The position numbers and the translations under genes were made by a program. DNA of 64,000 nt from Ailanthus altissimus (lineage: Eukaryota; Streptophyta; Magnoliopsida; Sapindales; Simaroubaceae), in the NCBI GenBank assembly GCA_946807835.1, contig OX327683.1, positions 35,151,001 to 35,215,000 on the forward strand, read 5' to 3'. Each line of letters begins with the position of its first letter. Positions within the stretch are counted from its first letter, which is position 1. The notes under the pieces are model-generated. The model was not told the origin of the DNA. It ran no database searches and worked only from the letters and a program-made list of their open reading frames with translations. Of the stretch, positions 45,624-58,599 are shown one piece after another.

Positions 45624-48600
45624 ATGGACATTGAAGAAGGTGAATTATATTAAACCCTAGTTTTTTTTTTTTTGCTTTACTACTAATTACTACTCCGTTT
45701 CGTAGCTGAGAAATTAAGGGAAAAGAAAAAAGAACCTAAGATTTGTAATATGCACTCTTCAATTGCTAGAGTTGCGCTTTTCTCTTATGGTTTCTCGGAC
45801 ACTAGTAAACAGGCTGCGATTTTAGTTTCATGTTTCACGTGCTTGAATTTTATTGACTAACGTGTCTAAATTATTGCGTGTTTGTTCGGTTTTGCAGTGA
45901 TCGAGTTCTTGGCCGGCGTTCCGCTGCTGCAGAGACTACCGAGTTCTTCCCTTAAGAAAATTGCTGAATTTGTCATCGTTAAGCGCTATGGTGATTTTCA
46001 ATCGTAGTTCTGTCAGTTTATGTTTTTTTGTCAATTCATTGAATACATATGAATATGAGTCTGACACAACTCAATTTTAATATATTTCTTTGTTTTTGCC
46101 AAATTTCATCATAATTCAACATTAAATTACTCTAAAATGTTCCACTGCTGGATTTAATGTGGTTGAATATGTTGTATTGCAGAGAAAGGAGAGTATGTAG
46201 TTCGTGATGGGGATATTGGAGAGGGAATTTATTTCATATGGGAAGGAGAGGTTAGTTCGCTTGTCAAATTTGCCTTATATAGCTAAAATTTATTTGGTCG
46301 AAGTTTAATTACCCTTTCCATAGGCTGAAGTCTCTGGGTCAGTTCATGCTGAGGAAGAAGATCGTCCTGAGTTTCAGTTGAAACGATATGATTACTTTGG
46401 ACATGGTATGACTTATTTTCTTAGTTTTGGCACTTTGGTCATTTTATTACTGCTATATGATTCTTCCAATATAATAAGTCTCAGATTGTTCGGTTTAGGA
46501 GATGCTTCTACTTCTCTGCTAACCTCTTGGCTTTTTTCTCTTTTTGTAATTGTGGCAGCTGTTCTACATTGACAAAGTTGGTAGTAATGATGATTAAACT
46601 GTGCATTCTTATTTTCCTTTTGGTATTGTGTTTGTACGTCAGATGTTTGCATACACATGGGTTTTTCTTTCAAATATATGTAACAATTCCAACACATATG
46701 ATAAAGGTGGTTCAAAACATCCAATGATGAAAATAATATACTTGGAAGAATAATTTGAACTTCCTTTTGCAGGAACGTCCACATTATTTCGGCAGTCAGA
46801 TGTAATTGCTACAAAGAAGGTAGCAAAGTTACTATTTTCTGTTTTCATAATTTTTCTGCGAAATCATCATGCTAACTGCTCAAACTTATGAAATTGACCT
46901 CAATTGAGGCTTAGTTTAGATGTTAGTACTGAATATGTTATGTGGGGTCTGTGATGGCAGCTGACCTGCTTAGTTCTGCCTCACGAACATTGCTATTTAC
47001 TTGAAACAAAATCAATCTGGAGTGCAGATACGACAACTGAGACATGCTCACTTGTGGAGAATATATTGCATTTGGAGACGATAGAGGTATGTTCTTTCTT
47101 ATCTCTTATTTTATTAGTAAATATTAATTTATTCTTCTTTAATTTTGATGCTAGTATTTCTGTCATCGAGCATTTGTGGATGCAGATTGTTATTGTCTGC
47201 ATATATTATCATAATTTACACATTCGAAAATGAAACTGGGTTTTGTATCCTGCTTGATAATAATCAATTAATTGTAGAATATTGATATGTGATGAATGCG
47301 TGGACATATTCAAATAGCTAGGTTATTTTTCAAATAAAGGTGGTTGAAATAACTGGTATTCATCTTTCTCGTAAGGGGAAATATTCGAGAAAAATCATAG
47401 TCCAGTACAGAAATACCACAGATGGCATTAAGTTTACAAGTCAGCCTTCAAGATTTGATCTCAAACTACTTGGTGTTGCCTACATGACTTCTTTGTCCCA
47501 AAGTTTCACTTTGGGTCCTGTTCTGTGATAAGTTCTTTCTCTTATCTGTCTTCTTTCAGTCTCCTCTCTCAAGTTTTTGTTGTGCCTTTGCAGTTGGTTA
47601 AAAAAAATTCTTTAGATCCAGGACAAACCATCTTCAAATGCTTCTTCAGAAATGGTTTAGAATTGGTCCTAATGATTGAAACTAACAAACGAAGTGGAAG
47701 TGGGGAAATGGTGAAACAGAATTCATCCTAACAAAGGTTGGGTTTAACCACTTTGATTGTCATCCAAAGTGAGCCAAAACCAGATGATTAGTTTCGATTT
47801 TTGCTGTATGGCCACACAAAAGTAACATATATCAGTTTCTTGTTGTGTCATGACTACCATTTCATGTGCCTAGAAAGTCATGCTAAATGGTTGTTTTCTT
47901 TGGTGCTGTGCCCTATGAACCTGTTGACAGTGATGCATATTCTAATGACTAAAGTTTTTTTTTTTTTTAATTTTTTGAAATTTTTCCTATGACTCTTTTG
48001 AAGGTGAATATATTCCAAGGGATCACTTTGCCAGATGCTCCAAAATTTGGAAAGGTTTTTGGAGGACAGTTAATTGGGCAGGCATGAGCAGCTTCTCCCA
48101 TTCTCCCATTGTTGCAGCATTTCAAGAAACTATATGCCATATGTTGACTAGATTTCTCAACTTCCATTTAAAAGTACTTTTGTCACTGTTTTTGATCTTT
48201 AGATAAACAAGATTCTTGTGCTCTTGATAAGTCAAATAGGCGGTTAATTTGGCTAAAGGTTGCATTGTATATCCTTATTGTTAACTTTCTTAACGTCTAT
48301 GATGATATATGCAGGCACTGGCTGCAGCCTCAAAAACTGTTGATTGTCTTAAAATTGTTCATAGTTTGCATTGTTACTTTCTTCTTGTTGGAGATTTTAA
48401 CAGTAAGTACATTTTTTATGAGCTTAAGATTTAACATTTGGTAAATTATTTATGAACTTGGCAACTTGTGATGATTTTTATCATGATGTCTATATTCTGT
48501 TATTTTCAGATAATGCTTGTGCTTTGCAAGTGTGATATGCCCACATGATGTCCTTTTCTCTTTCTTTTCTTCCTGTTATTCACTTTTGGAATGACAGTAC

Positions 48601-51494
48601 ATCTGTTAGCTTTATATTATGTGATGGACTTCAAAAATCGCTTGCTGAACCTTCTTAGCACTTACGCACAAAGTAAATTGAGGATTTATCATTTAAAGTT
48701 CCAAAATTCAAGAAGAAGATTGTATGACATCTTTTACCTTAATATTCTCTCTGATTTCCCTATAGTTTGGTTGGGTGTCTTCAGCCCAAAGATCATGTGC
48801 CCGCCCATGTCCCAATTTATGATAAGCTTTCGAGTAGCATGTGAGAACAGGTTATTTATTGGAGCTTTCAAGCTAGAGTGGTGCAAATCAAATAATCTTT
48901 TATAACTTCTTCTCTGTTCATGCTCAATGTCTCGAGTCCTAAGGATAGAGAACTTCCATTTCAGATCAAGGCAGTATGTGTTTAGTCGAAGTTGATGTGA
49001 CTTGCTTATTGAGGGGGATGAATGAATAAAGTGCCCTATGGTAAGAAAAGACCTAATGAAAGGGAAATTTAAAATTAAATCTCCATTTTTGGCAAGCCAA
49101 TGTTTGCTGCAATCCTTCATGACTGCATAAATAATATGTTTGTGGTTGGGGTTATATGACTTCTTCCTTCTATTAGTGTCTGTTTTTTGGCACATATGTT
49201 AAATGGAATCAAGTATTCTTCACATGGAGCAAATGCACATAAAGCTAGTAGTAGAAGAAATTTTGGTTATCTTATGGCTTTTACATGGTTTTCTGCTTGA
49301 ACTGGTAAATTGCCGATACCTTGTCGCACTTTCGGTTCAATGCTGCTATAGGAATTTAGAGTCTAGATTTATATATTGAATTAATTATAAAACATAATTT
49401 GATTTCAGTTTTCCTTTTAAATCATGCACCAAAAATTAAAAGTTGGGAAAGTTTCATAGTTGTGTATATGGAAATATACTTTTGCAGTACCAATTATATA
49501 CCAGGCTCATCGTGTACGTGATGGAAAAAGCTTTGCAACCCGGACGGTAGATGCTGTACAAAAAGGAAAAGTGATATTCACATTGGTTGCTTCATTTCAA
49601 GTAATGTAGTAACCCGTTGATTAGTATACTACATTACAACATCTTTTATAGATTCACTACAAAATGAAAGATGATATATCTCAAAATGCTTCTAACATTT
49701 TTTTTTTCTACAGAAAGAAGAAGAGGGATATGAACACCAGGAAACAAAAATGCCATCAGTTCCAGCTCCAGAAACCGTAATTGATATGCACTTAATTTAA
49801 GATTTCCCTGTTGATTGCGGTGGTACTGAACTTTGATTTTATTGCAGCTTCTATCAATGGAAGAGCTACGCGAGAGACGTCTTACTGATCCTCGCCTTCC
49901 TAGGTGAGATTTTATTTACTCCAGACATAGTTAGCTGCTAGACATACACAGACATGCAGATATTTTACTTGACCATTTTCTTGTTTCAGGAGCTATAGGA
50001 ACAAGGTTGCCACAAAAGAATTTGTCCCTTGGCCAATAGAAATAAGATTTTGTGAGCCTAACAGTAATACTAATCAGAGTAAATCTCCACCAAGGTTAGC
50101 CTTGCTTGCTGGGTTATGCAATTGTAGTTTTTCTAATAGTTTGTCACCTTATGGAAAATGTGGAAATTATTGCATTTTTCCTGTCTGTCTGATTCATATA
50201 TGATGAAACTGTATTGCAGTTTGAGGCACTGGTTCAGAGCAAAAGGGAAACTTTCAGATGACCAGGCTTTGCATAGGTAAGCTACACCATTTAGATGCTA
50301 ACATATTTCCAATTTTTGTCGGTTATGCCTAAAAACAGCAGCCATGAAAATTTGGTGATAGACAAGGATTGTCATGTTTGTTTTCATTACACTTTGATTT
50401 TGTGGTCGATTGTAACTAGTTCCATTCACTCTCTCGACCACTGTGTGGGTACGTGGATGGGTATGGTCTAAGTATGATTTCTATCCAAATTGTAGGTGCA
50501 TAAAAAACAGTTGGGTATCAGAAACTTCAAGTATGATCATGATGAAGTGCTGGCAATGTGTTTGTTTTGCAGATGTGTGGTGGCATTTGCTTCAGATCTT
50601 ATGTTCAGTTCAGTTAGTTTGAATCCCCACCGCAAAAAGGGTTTCCGATCAACCTCTCTGAGTCTTGACCACTCGTAAGTATCAGCTTATCGTATGCAAT
50701 ATAATTAATTGTCTGTGGCTAGCATTTCCATCAAATATGCTAATTGGACTAAGGATCACATGAGTTTCAGTTGGATGGCCAATTGTATTAAGGTGGAGTT
50801 GTCCTAAACCTTTGCAAGTTAAACCGAAGGAGGATAAGCAATTCATTGGCCCTCTAGTTTGATTTCAGAATCTTGTTGCACTAGTTGACCAAGGTCACCG
50901 TTGCATCATTCACTTGGGTGTAAATATGGATCTTTTTTGGTTGGGATTGCACTCCCTCTAAAAGATTCAAATTCATCAAAATCATGTTTATGACTTGAGT
51001 AAATTTTCATATGCTTTCAGCAAAGTGACATAAATGTGCTTATTGTCTTCCAATAAACTACATAGCTTGCCGTCAATTTTTTCATAATCATGTCCCTTTT
51101 TCAGGATGTGGTTTCACCGGTCTTTTAGAGCTGATGACTGGTTATTGTTTGTGGTAAGTGTCAGATACTGGTGGTTCTCGTATTTGGTGTTTTTGTCCCC
51201 CCTTTGTCATTAAAAAAAAATGGATAACCAATCCATTTCTGGCAGATTGCAAGTCCTGTGGCATACAATGCACGTGGCTTTGTATCAGGCGAAATGTTTA
51301 ATAGAAATGGAGAGGTATAACATAGGCTGCTCTTTTCTCCTCTGCCCTTTGTTGCTTTTCTTTTCATGCAATTGAATCTGTTTTGGTAGCTAAATAATGC
51401 TATACATTCTGGGCAGCTTGTTGTTTCACTGACCCAAGAGGCCCTACTCAGGAGCCCGAAAACCCCAAATCCAGCCCCTGTATCAAAGTTATGA
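45624..51494 (+). CDS. Peroxisomal acyl-CoA thioesterase II with cyclic-nucleotide-binding domain
   Basis: Hydrolyses acyl-CoA to free acid and CoA, expected in peroxisomes because it ends in the type 1 targeting tripeptide SKL. Seventeen exons: 45624-45639, 45898-45990, 46183-46250, 46324-46405, 46773-46819, 46961-47086, 48004-48081, 48315-48402, 49488-49600, 49714-49776, 49848-49903, 49990-50094, 50220-50276, 50573-50674, 51105-51153, 51246-51314, 51417-51494, giving 429 aa in constant phase. Residues about 5-110 form a cyclic-nucleotide-binding fold ([21 protein letters not shown]). Two hot-dog domains follow ([37 protein letters not shown]). Candidate active residues by comparison with TesB are D339 in FASDL, Ser/Thr near 358-361, and Q411 in LTQEAL. 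The intron after 48081 starts with GC, not GT; the other donors are GT. Arabidopsis At1g01710 has the same layout and length. Confidence 0.93.
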
Positions 51495-53427
51495 AGAGGA
51501 TATACAGGACGTTCTTATATTAGCAATGCAGTAAAATCCCCGAGAGGCTCTTGTAGTTTTGAGGTTTCAAGAGTTTTGCGGCATATTTTCATTTTTGTAG
51601 AAGCTAAATAAAACGCTTTATATCTGTTGTAACTGCAAATGCAGATTGGATGCTGACGCTACGTATCCCACATTGAATTATTTGAGAATTGAGATTGTAC
51701 TTTTTCATCATCGAAAATCCTTCTTGCATTACGCAAATTTCCTACAACTGTTCGAACGATAGAGATCACACTGGTTTTTTTTTTTTATTTTAAAATTACG
51801 ATTTGAAATTTTTTATCTATAAAAGTAAAAACTGAAGAGAAGTTGTCCATAATGAAAGTGCTATTGCACATTTCGGCATCATCAGCATTCGAAGTTCAAG
51901 CTATTTCCATTGTACAGACTATGACTGAGGTTATGGGCTTGGAGAACACGTGGTACGATGAGACTTTGGTAACTATATATCCAAGTTGTTGTTAGAAAAT
52001 TAAACCAACAATGCTATACGACAACATTTGTAATGATTTAACTTTTTATTTTTTATTAATATAATATTAATTAATGATGAACACATTAATATTTTTTTAG
52101 TTAATATTAATATTACTAAAATTAAAATCAACCAAAAATTTGTGCTTCCTTCCTTGACTCACTTGTTTCGTAAAAATAACAATAAAAATATTAATATTGG
52201 ATACAATTATAAAACCTAAAAATAAAAGCACCCTATTGAATGTACCAAGATAATTGCACTTGAATTGTGGTTTATTCGACTTTAAATCCTCTCTTCTCCT
52301 AAATAACCCAAAAAATAAAAAATAAAGAAAATGAAATGAAATTATATATGATAACACGTTTGTTGTTGTTGTTTTTAATAATTTAAATTTATAATAGTTT
52401 TTTTTTATTTTTTTTTAACAACTCTAATCTTAAAAGAAATGATATAATTAAGGATCTAAGAGGAAAAGAGATTTTTAATTCTTATAAAAGGTTGGTATCA
52501 CCTTTTATTCTAATAAAGATCTTGATTATGTCAGAATTGTCGTAAGTTCCATCGATCAATAGAGACTGTTAGGATAATAGGTTCATGCCTAACAACATTG
52601 TTTGACAAAATGTTCCTTGTTTACAAATGAAGCACTTGTTGAATTTCTGGACAATGCTAACCTGTGTTTAAAGAAACACTTTGAAGACTGAAATTTGAAC
52701 TTTTTATAGTGTTTTTTACGCAATAGATCCCATCATTGCACAAGAGATTTTTGTATTATCCTAAAAGAAGGATTGATTTATAAAACGGCGCTGCGCCCGG
52801 AGCCAAAACCACGAAATTGTTATAGCTTAAGAAGATCTCCCTTCTTTCCAAAAAAAAAAAAAAAATCTCCCTCGCTTAGTTCCCCTTTACGCGATATCAC
52901 CGACGCCAACTCATCGGACCAGGTTAGTTTCTTTTCAGTTTTTTTTTATCTCCCCGCTTTCCTGTTATTACGAATCGGTCAGTGTTAAATGGATCTGAGT
53001 TGAATTTCGGGGAAGAAATAGTTTAGTTTGTGAACTAAAATAAGGTTTAGCTCAAATTTCGTATATTGCGCCTCATTGTTATGATTGCTATTTGATAATA
53101 AACTGAATTGAATTTTCATCTGCATTTACTTGATTAAAGAAAATCTGAATTTGCATTTGCATTTGCGCCACTTCTTTTGTCACAGCATTTGCGCCACTTG
53201 TGGAGTGGGTATTTTCTATTAAATTCCTAAAATCCATATTCGTTGATTGGCATAATTTATGCTTTTTTTTTTGGTTTAGAAACTGAATATGGAAACTAAG
53301 GTTTTAGATTGCTCAATGTAGATTCAGATTATGCATCTTATTCCTTGGTTCTTTCGATTTCAATTTCAGGTGTGCAGATCTGATTTTGTTTGATTTTACC
53401 ATTTAAACCTTAGGAAGCTGTTTGGTT
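51495..53427 (+). other. Intergenic region and probable leader of the F-box gene
   Basis: AT-rich between about 51780 and 52700. A probable untranslated first exon lies at about 52780-52921 (GC-richer, ending CGGACCAG before GTTAGTTTC), with an acceptor AATTTCAG at about 53370. No other gene was seen. Confidence 0.45.
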
Positions 53428-53463
53428 ATGGTGATACAATGGATCGTCTTGAAAGTGGATTGA
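53428..53463 (+). promoter_or_regulatory. Short upstream frame overlapping the F-box start codon
   Basis: An ATG at 53428, eleven bases before the chosen start at 53439, opens an out-of-frame peptide of 11 residues ending TGA at 53461-53463. It overlaps the true start and could lower translation or force leaky scanning. Confidence 0.45.
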
Positions 53464-54876
53464 ATACTCAACAATCTGTGGTGCCATTGATATCTGGGCT
53501 TCCAGATGATATTGCACTTTTCTGTTTGGCCAGAGTTCCTAGGAAATATCATACAGTACTAAAGTGTGTTTCGAGGAGATGGAGAGACTTACTGCACAGT
53601 GGGGAGTGGTGTACCTATCGTAGAAAGCATAATTTGGATAAGACTTGGATCTATGCTTTGTGTCAAGACAACAAACTAGAGCAGGTTTGTTGTTATGTAA
53701 TGGACCCCAATTGTACGAAAAGGAGTTGGAAGCTCATTCAAAAGCTTCCAGCTCGTGCATTGAGGAGAAAAGGCATGGGGTTTGAGGTGCTGGGGAAGAA
53801 TGCTTACTTGTTGGGTGGCTGTGGTTGGTCTGAGGATGCCACTAGAGAGGTCTATTGTTATGACGCTTCCATGAATAAATGGACAGAAGCTGCTCCCATG
53901 TCAACTGCAAGGTAATTATATTTCTTTCTGAAGGTACTGGTGCAGGCCAAGCTTAACATGTAAGCTTGTTTGAAAAGTTCTCTGTTTTCATATTATGTGA
54001 CTTTATGGACTTGCATGAATTTTATTTTATCTATGCAACTTATTCATTGCTGAGAATCTGAACATGTAAGTACTATGCTGGATATGTATGCTTTGTTGAA
54101 CTTATCAAATATTGTTACAAAGTGTGAGTTGTATTCATGGAATTGGGCGCATGTACAGATACACATCTGTGTTATCTATCCTGCAGTTGCTTAACTCATT
54201 TTTTTTATTTTAGAAATTACCTGATTTTTCTTTTCTTTGATGATTAAGGAGTCATCTCATATAGTTTTGATCTATTCAGGTGCTACTTTGCTTGCGAAGT
54301 TTCAAATGAGGAAATCTACTCCATTGGTGGATTAGGTACAGAGTCAAGTGATACACATTCTTGGGACGATTATGATCCTTGCACAAACAGCTGGAAATTG
54401 CAGACAGGCCCAAACATAGTCACTGAAATTCAAGTTTCCTTTGTCATGGATGGGAAGATCTATATCCGCTGCAGCACACCTGCCATGACTTCTCATGTTT
54501 GTGCATTGGTTTATGAACCGTCAAGTGGTATCTGGCGGCGTGCAGATGCTGACATGGCATCAGGATGGCGGGGTCCTGCAGTTGTTGTAGATGGTACTCT
54601 TTATGTGTTAGATCAGAGTTCAGGAACAAGGTTGATGATGTTTCAAAAACAGAATGGAGAATGGACACCCTTTGGGAGGCTGTCACCCCTACTCACAAAA
54701 CACCCTGCCAGCTGGTTGCCATTGGACAAAACATATTTGTGATAGGAAGGGGGTGTAGCACAGTGGTAATTGATGTCGGCAATCCAGGGAATATTGGAGG
54801 GGTTATTGTGAGTTCTTCTATTCCAAAACTGAATGATAATGATGATGTTATAAGCTGTAAATGCTTAGCAATATGA
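53439..54876 (+). CDS. SKIP4: F-box/kelch-repeat protein, SKIP4 type, with an apparent 3' frameshift
   Basis: Substrate-recognition subunit of SCF ubiquitin ligases: the F-box binds SKP1/ASK and the kelch repeats bind the target. Coding exons are 53439-53911 and 54280 onward, joined through a split AGG codon. F-box at residues 16-58 (ISGLPDDIALFCLARVPRKY, CVSRRWRDLL). Kelch repeats follow (AYLLGGCGWSED, EIYSIGGLG, GWRGPAVVVDGTLYVLDQSSG). Near nt 54700 the frame is lost: as written the protein ends at 54742 after 311 residues. In the next frame, sequence continues with QLVAIGQNIFVIGRG, then VSSSIPKLND and SCKCLAI, to a stop at 54874-54876, matching the family's C terminus. A one-base loss in the run AAAACACCC explains this. 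It may be a sequencing error, or a true truncation removing the last kelch blade. Confidence 0.88.
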
Positions 54877-55847
54877 AGGCTATGTTGAAGGTCTACTATG
54901 TGTATTACCCTGGACATTCTCAAATGCTTCGGGCGCATTCAGATGTACCTCATAAATGAAACTATTACACTGTAAATTGTACAACAGTTGAATAGAAGAA
55001 TGGCAATATTATGACGTTGGCAAAATTGTTTGTATGTAGTCTAACGTTTCCTTGCTGTGGAAGGATGTGCAGCTTCAACGAATCTTGCGAAACATAATCA
55101 AACTTTGCTTTGACTTCAAAATTTAAAAGGCTAGTATAGTGTGTCTGCAGCAACGGTCTCTGTCAATAAATTTCGTGTTTGCACATTCTCTACAAGCACA
55201 TCACCGAAAGTTTAATAGTGCGTTTGATTCTTTATTTCTTTAAAAAAAAAGTACTCTCATGCAAGAATGCAAATATGAAATGATATGAAAAATATTTTTT
55301 CTTATAAATAACTCCGAACAAACTTTGACATTGTTCAATGCAACATTCAGCACGAGGAGAAAAACTAGCATGCAATAGACAACAGAGGCTAGTTGCAAAA
55401 ATAGAAAATGTAAACCTGTTATTTGTCGGACAACCAAAAAGTAATGAGCTTTCATTTGATAATTCTCCAACAGTTGTAAGTTATAAAATGCACATCCCTG
55501 AGTAAGTGAGAAGCCAAGGGAACACAAAATAGCCAATGGGGCATTCCACATGATAACATCTTTCTCTTCAGAATCAATAGTTCAATACATCAATTGGCGT
55601 TAAAGGTGCTTTCACATATATCAACAGTACATTATGGTACACATAATAATCAATGATTTTGGTAATTACAATGCAATGGAAACTCCCAAATCTATTATTG
55701 GTGAGACACATGGGTCAGCAGATCTCTGACTTTCTAAAGCTAGATGCAAGGGCCCCTTTGTATCAAAATGATTAGCAGATGGAATACCCTTGTTCCTCTT
55801 GAGCTAACACCCTCTACTAAAATCAAGTAAAGTTGAGACGAATCTCC
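54877..55847. other. Convergent intergenic region
   Basis: 3' ends of the F-box gene (plus) and the unknown gene (minus) meet here. No additional gene was recognised. Confidence 0.5.
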
Positions 55848-57537
55848 TCAGCTAGGCTTTTTTTTCTTAAAAGCTGGATGTATGATTCCATTGTACGAAT
55901 CTAGTTCATCAACTCTAGAAATGCACTCTCTCATCCTCTTCAAGACAATAGGCATTGCAGCGATATTACTGGAAATTTTATCTTTAAGTAGACGTATTTT
56001 ATCATCACTCTTCTGCTCTTCATTGACAACTGTTGGCCTCTTAGTTGATTCAACATGTCCTACTGAATCTGTATAACACTGACATGGTCAATGCCTTGAT
56101 CACAGTAAAAACAGTAATTCAAACGCATATAAAGGTTAATAAAGTTTTGAAAGAAAACAACATTAAAGACAACTTTTTACTTTCTATACAAAATGAAAAA
56201 AAAATGAAAAAAAATAGAAAAAAGATAGAAAGAAAGAAAAAGAGCACAGAAAAAGCACCACTTTTATGGCTAAAAGAAAAGCAACCAAAGATATTGTCCT
56301 TTGGCAACTTCTCAAGGCAGAACACAGAAAAGAATTCTAGTTGCACCATAGAGCTCTCTTCATCTCCATGGTGTTAACTTCACACACATCAAACGACCAT
56401 ACCAACAATGGCACCACAGCATTACTACAAATCTATAAATGACAATTTCACTGCCATCAATGGCGCACCACAGCATTACTGGAAATCTATAAATGACAAT
56501 TCCACTGCTATCAATGGCATGACTACTGGGATATTCAGAGATAAGTTATTATTAACAAGTTAAGACATGCCAATCTGATCCCAAGACACAAAGGAATCTC
56601 TCATTAGCTTATGATATCAACAGTAAATGTTACCCAAAAATTACTTCCTTAAGTGGATGGTCTTATCTGGAAAGCTGGTGATCTGAAAGCCCTCCCTATA
56701 AACAACATATTTGTGATCCACTTCATCAAATCGATTGAACTTAAAAATACACTTCACCATTGAACTTAAACATTCCATTTCCATTGTGGTTCTGACATTC
56801 ACAGTGAAAATTGTCTCCAAGAAAAACATTTGAGGCCAAAATGCAATCTTTCAATATCAGTTTATGAGCATCACATAAAATGGCATTCTATCAACACAAA
56901 CTACATTGGGCAGGAACTTCACTTCCAAAATTGCACGGCATAAAAGCAAAATTAACCTACCATGCCCGCTCATTCTTCTTCAATGCGTGTCAACCATACA
57001 GAAAAGGAAATAAAGTTTAAAAGAGGTGCCAAAACAGGCCAAAATTCCTTTTCATCAACCAAGATCCAAAAATCAAATCACTATCTAATGTTAAAAAAGT
57101 TATTTTTCTCAACATCCAAACCAAGCAGAGTTCACTTTCAGCAAAACGTTCTCCAAAATACTATCATAACAAACGTTCTCCAAATTTTGCTAAACAATAA
57201 GCTAGACCAACTAAAACAACGTAAACAAGCATCCAGAATTGAAAAACCCTAGGAATGAAAACGGACCTGGGTTACGCTCTCCGGACGGTCCCGGCTCTGA
57301 CTCGAATTCAAAGCCAGGCAAAATGGGTCTTTGCGATGAAAGAATCGAAGCTAAAGTCTTCTTGAGCTGATCTGGAAGTGTTGCTCTGTATTCTACAATC
57401 TTCTGCACCAATTGCTTCCAATCTGTCTCCAGCTTCTCCAAATCTTCCTCGTCGGGTTCGGATTCCCCGGATCCGCACTCGGCGCCCCGAATTTCCACCC
57501 GGGAATCTAGGATTTTTAATGGGTCGTTCAAAGCCAT
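55848..57537 (-). CDS. Conserved plant protein of unknown function
   Basis: Two coding exons on the minus strand, 57537-57267 and 56068-55848, joined by a GT-AG intron of about 1.2 kb in phase, giving 163 aa. The N-terminal half is acidic (GESEPDEEDLEKLETDWKQ) followed by VEYRATLPDQLKKTL and QRPILPGFEF. The second exon encodes a charged helical region (DKIRLLKDKISSNIAAMPIV, LKRMRECISRVDEL) and ends HPAFKKKKPS. The helical part looks able to form a coiled coil. I recognise the sequence pattern as one conserved among plants, but I know no function. A further exon within the large intron cannot be excluded, although phase and protein continuity do not need one. The run of eight A in the last exon is a spot where a sequence error could alter the end. 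Confidence 0.8.
56405..56511. repeat. 53-bp tandem duplication upstream of exon 2 in the unknown gene's intron
   Basis: Copies at 56405-56457 and 56458-56511 share CACCACAGCATTACT and AAATCTATAAATGACAATT, with a few changes. Confidence 0.85.
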
Positions 57538-58009
57538 GTACAAGATACAAGTAGAACAACCCAGGTGAATTTTCGGGGCGTTTTTCTTTTCTTTTTTGTT
57601 GGGAGGGTTATTTGGACGTTAGGGTTTTTGAAATTTGAAAATTTCTTTTTATTTGTGTTTTTGTGCAAGTTGTAACGATAAAAAACGTCATACGCGCGGG
57701 GAAGGGCGAAGTGCGCACCGCCAGCTATTACTGATGGTACCTGGGTCACAGAACGCACCCTCTTTTTTTTCTCTCTCTCTTCCCTGCACTGCCCACGCGC
57801 ACGTCTTCCCAACTTACTGCCTGCCCATTTAACGGTCTAGATTTAAGATCATCATGAAATCCGTATCCTAGCCGTCCATCAGATATACGACAGTTGGGAA
57901 TTATAATAACGTTACATTCCTTGGGGGAGGAATATAAATACATACATTTAGGTCCATACTATTTAGGTTTTATCAATTAACTACATATTATTTTCATTTG
58001 TGTCATCAC
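57538..58009. other. Divergent upstream region
   Basis: Promoter side of the minus-strand unknown gene. It includes a CT-rich run near 57763-57782 and GC-rich text with ACGCGCACG near 57794. No gene was seen. Confidence 0.4.
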
Positions 58010-58560
58010 ATCTTTTACCATTATTTAATGACTGAAATATCCTTCAATGTATAGTAACATAACCCGTAAAAAATTCAACACTATAAAAGTAATTTGATCA
58101 TTTTAAGCATAAAGGCTAGGGATCTACTTCATATAAATGAAAATTTATGCCTTTATCGGAGAAAACAGGGGAAATAGGGGGATCGAATGTTAATTGTCAA
58201 ACAGTGTTCTATCGATGCATTAATCCCCCCCTTCATCTCCGCACCAAAAAGAAGTTCAAAGAACTTATACTGAATGTCGGTTATCCCAACTGTTTGGTTG
58301 TTCAGAAAGTGGAGGAAAGTTCAATAATTTCTCTCTCTATTTTCTCAAGAGCTAAATAGATAATTAACCCTAAATCCTTAACTTCTTTTCTCTTTGTTTT
58401 CTCAGGAATTGGACAAATGATTAACCCTAACCTTAACTTTCATTTCTTTTCTCTTCGTTTTTTTTTTCTCCAGAACCTGATTGACCTAAGCCTCAAGCCC
58501 TAACTTTTAATTTTTTAATTGGAGAAATTAAGGAAGTGATGTTTACTTAATTCTTTGTCT
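58010..58560 (+). repeat. Upstream segment of the kinase remnant, duplicated at the right window edge
   Basis: This stretch aligns with 63505-64000 in the same orientation. Shared text includes GAAATATCCTTC-like, GTCAAACAG, CGCACCAAAAAGAAGTTCAAAGA-like, CTGAATGTCGG, CTGTTTGGTTGTT and GGAGAAAT...GAAGTGAT-like pieces, in the same order, with substitutions. It looks like a promoter/leader copied along with a gene. Confidence 0.8.
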
Positions 58561-58599
58561 CAATCGCAACAAATAAGACAACCATTAACCTTGTGGGCT

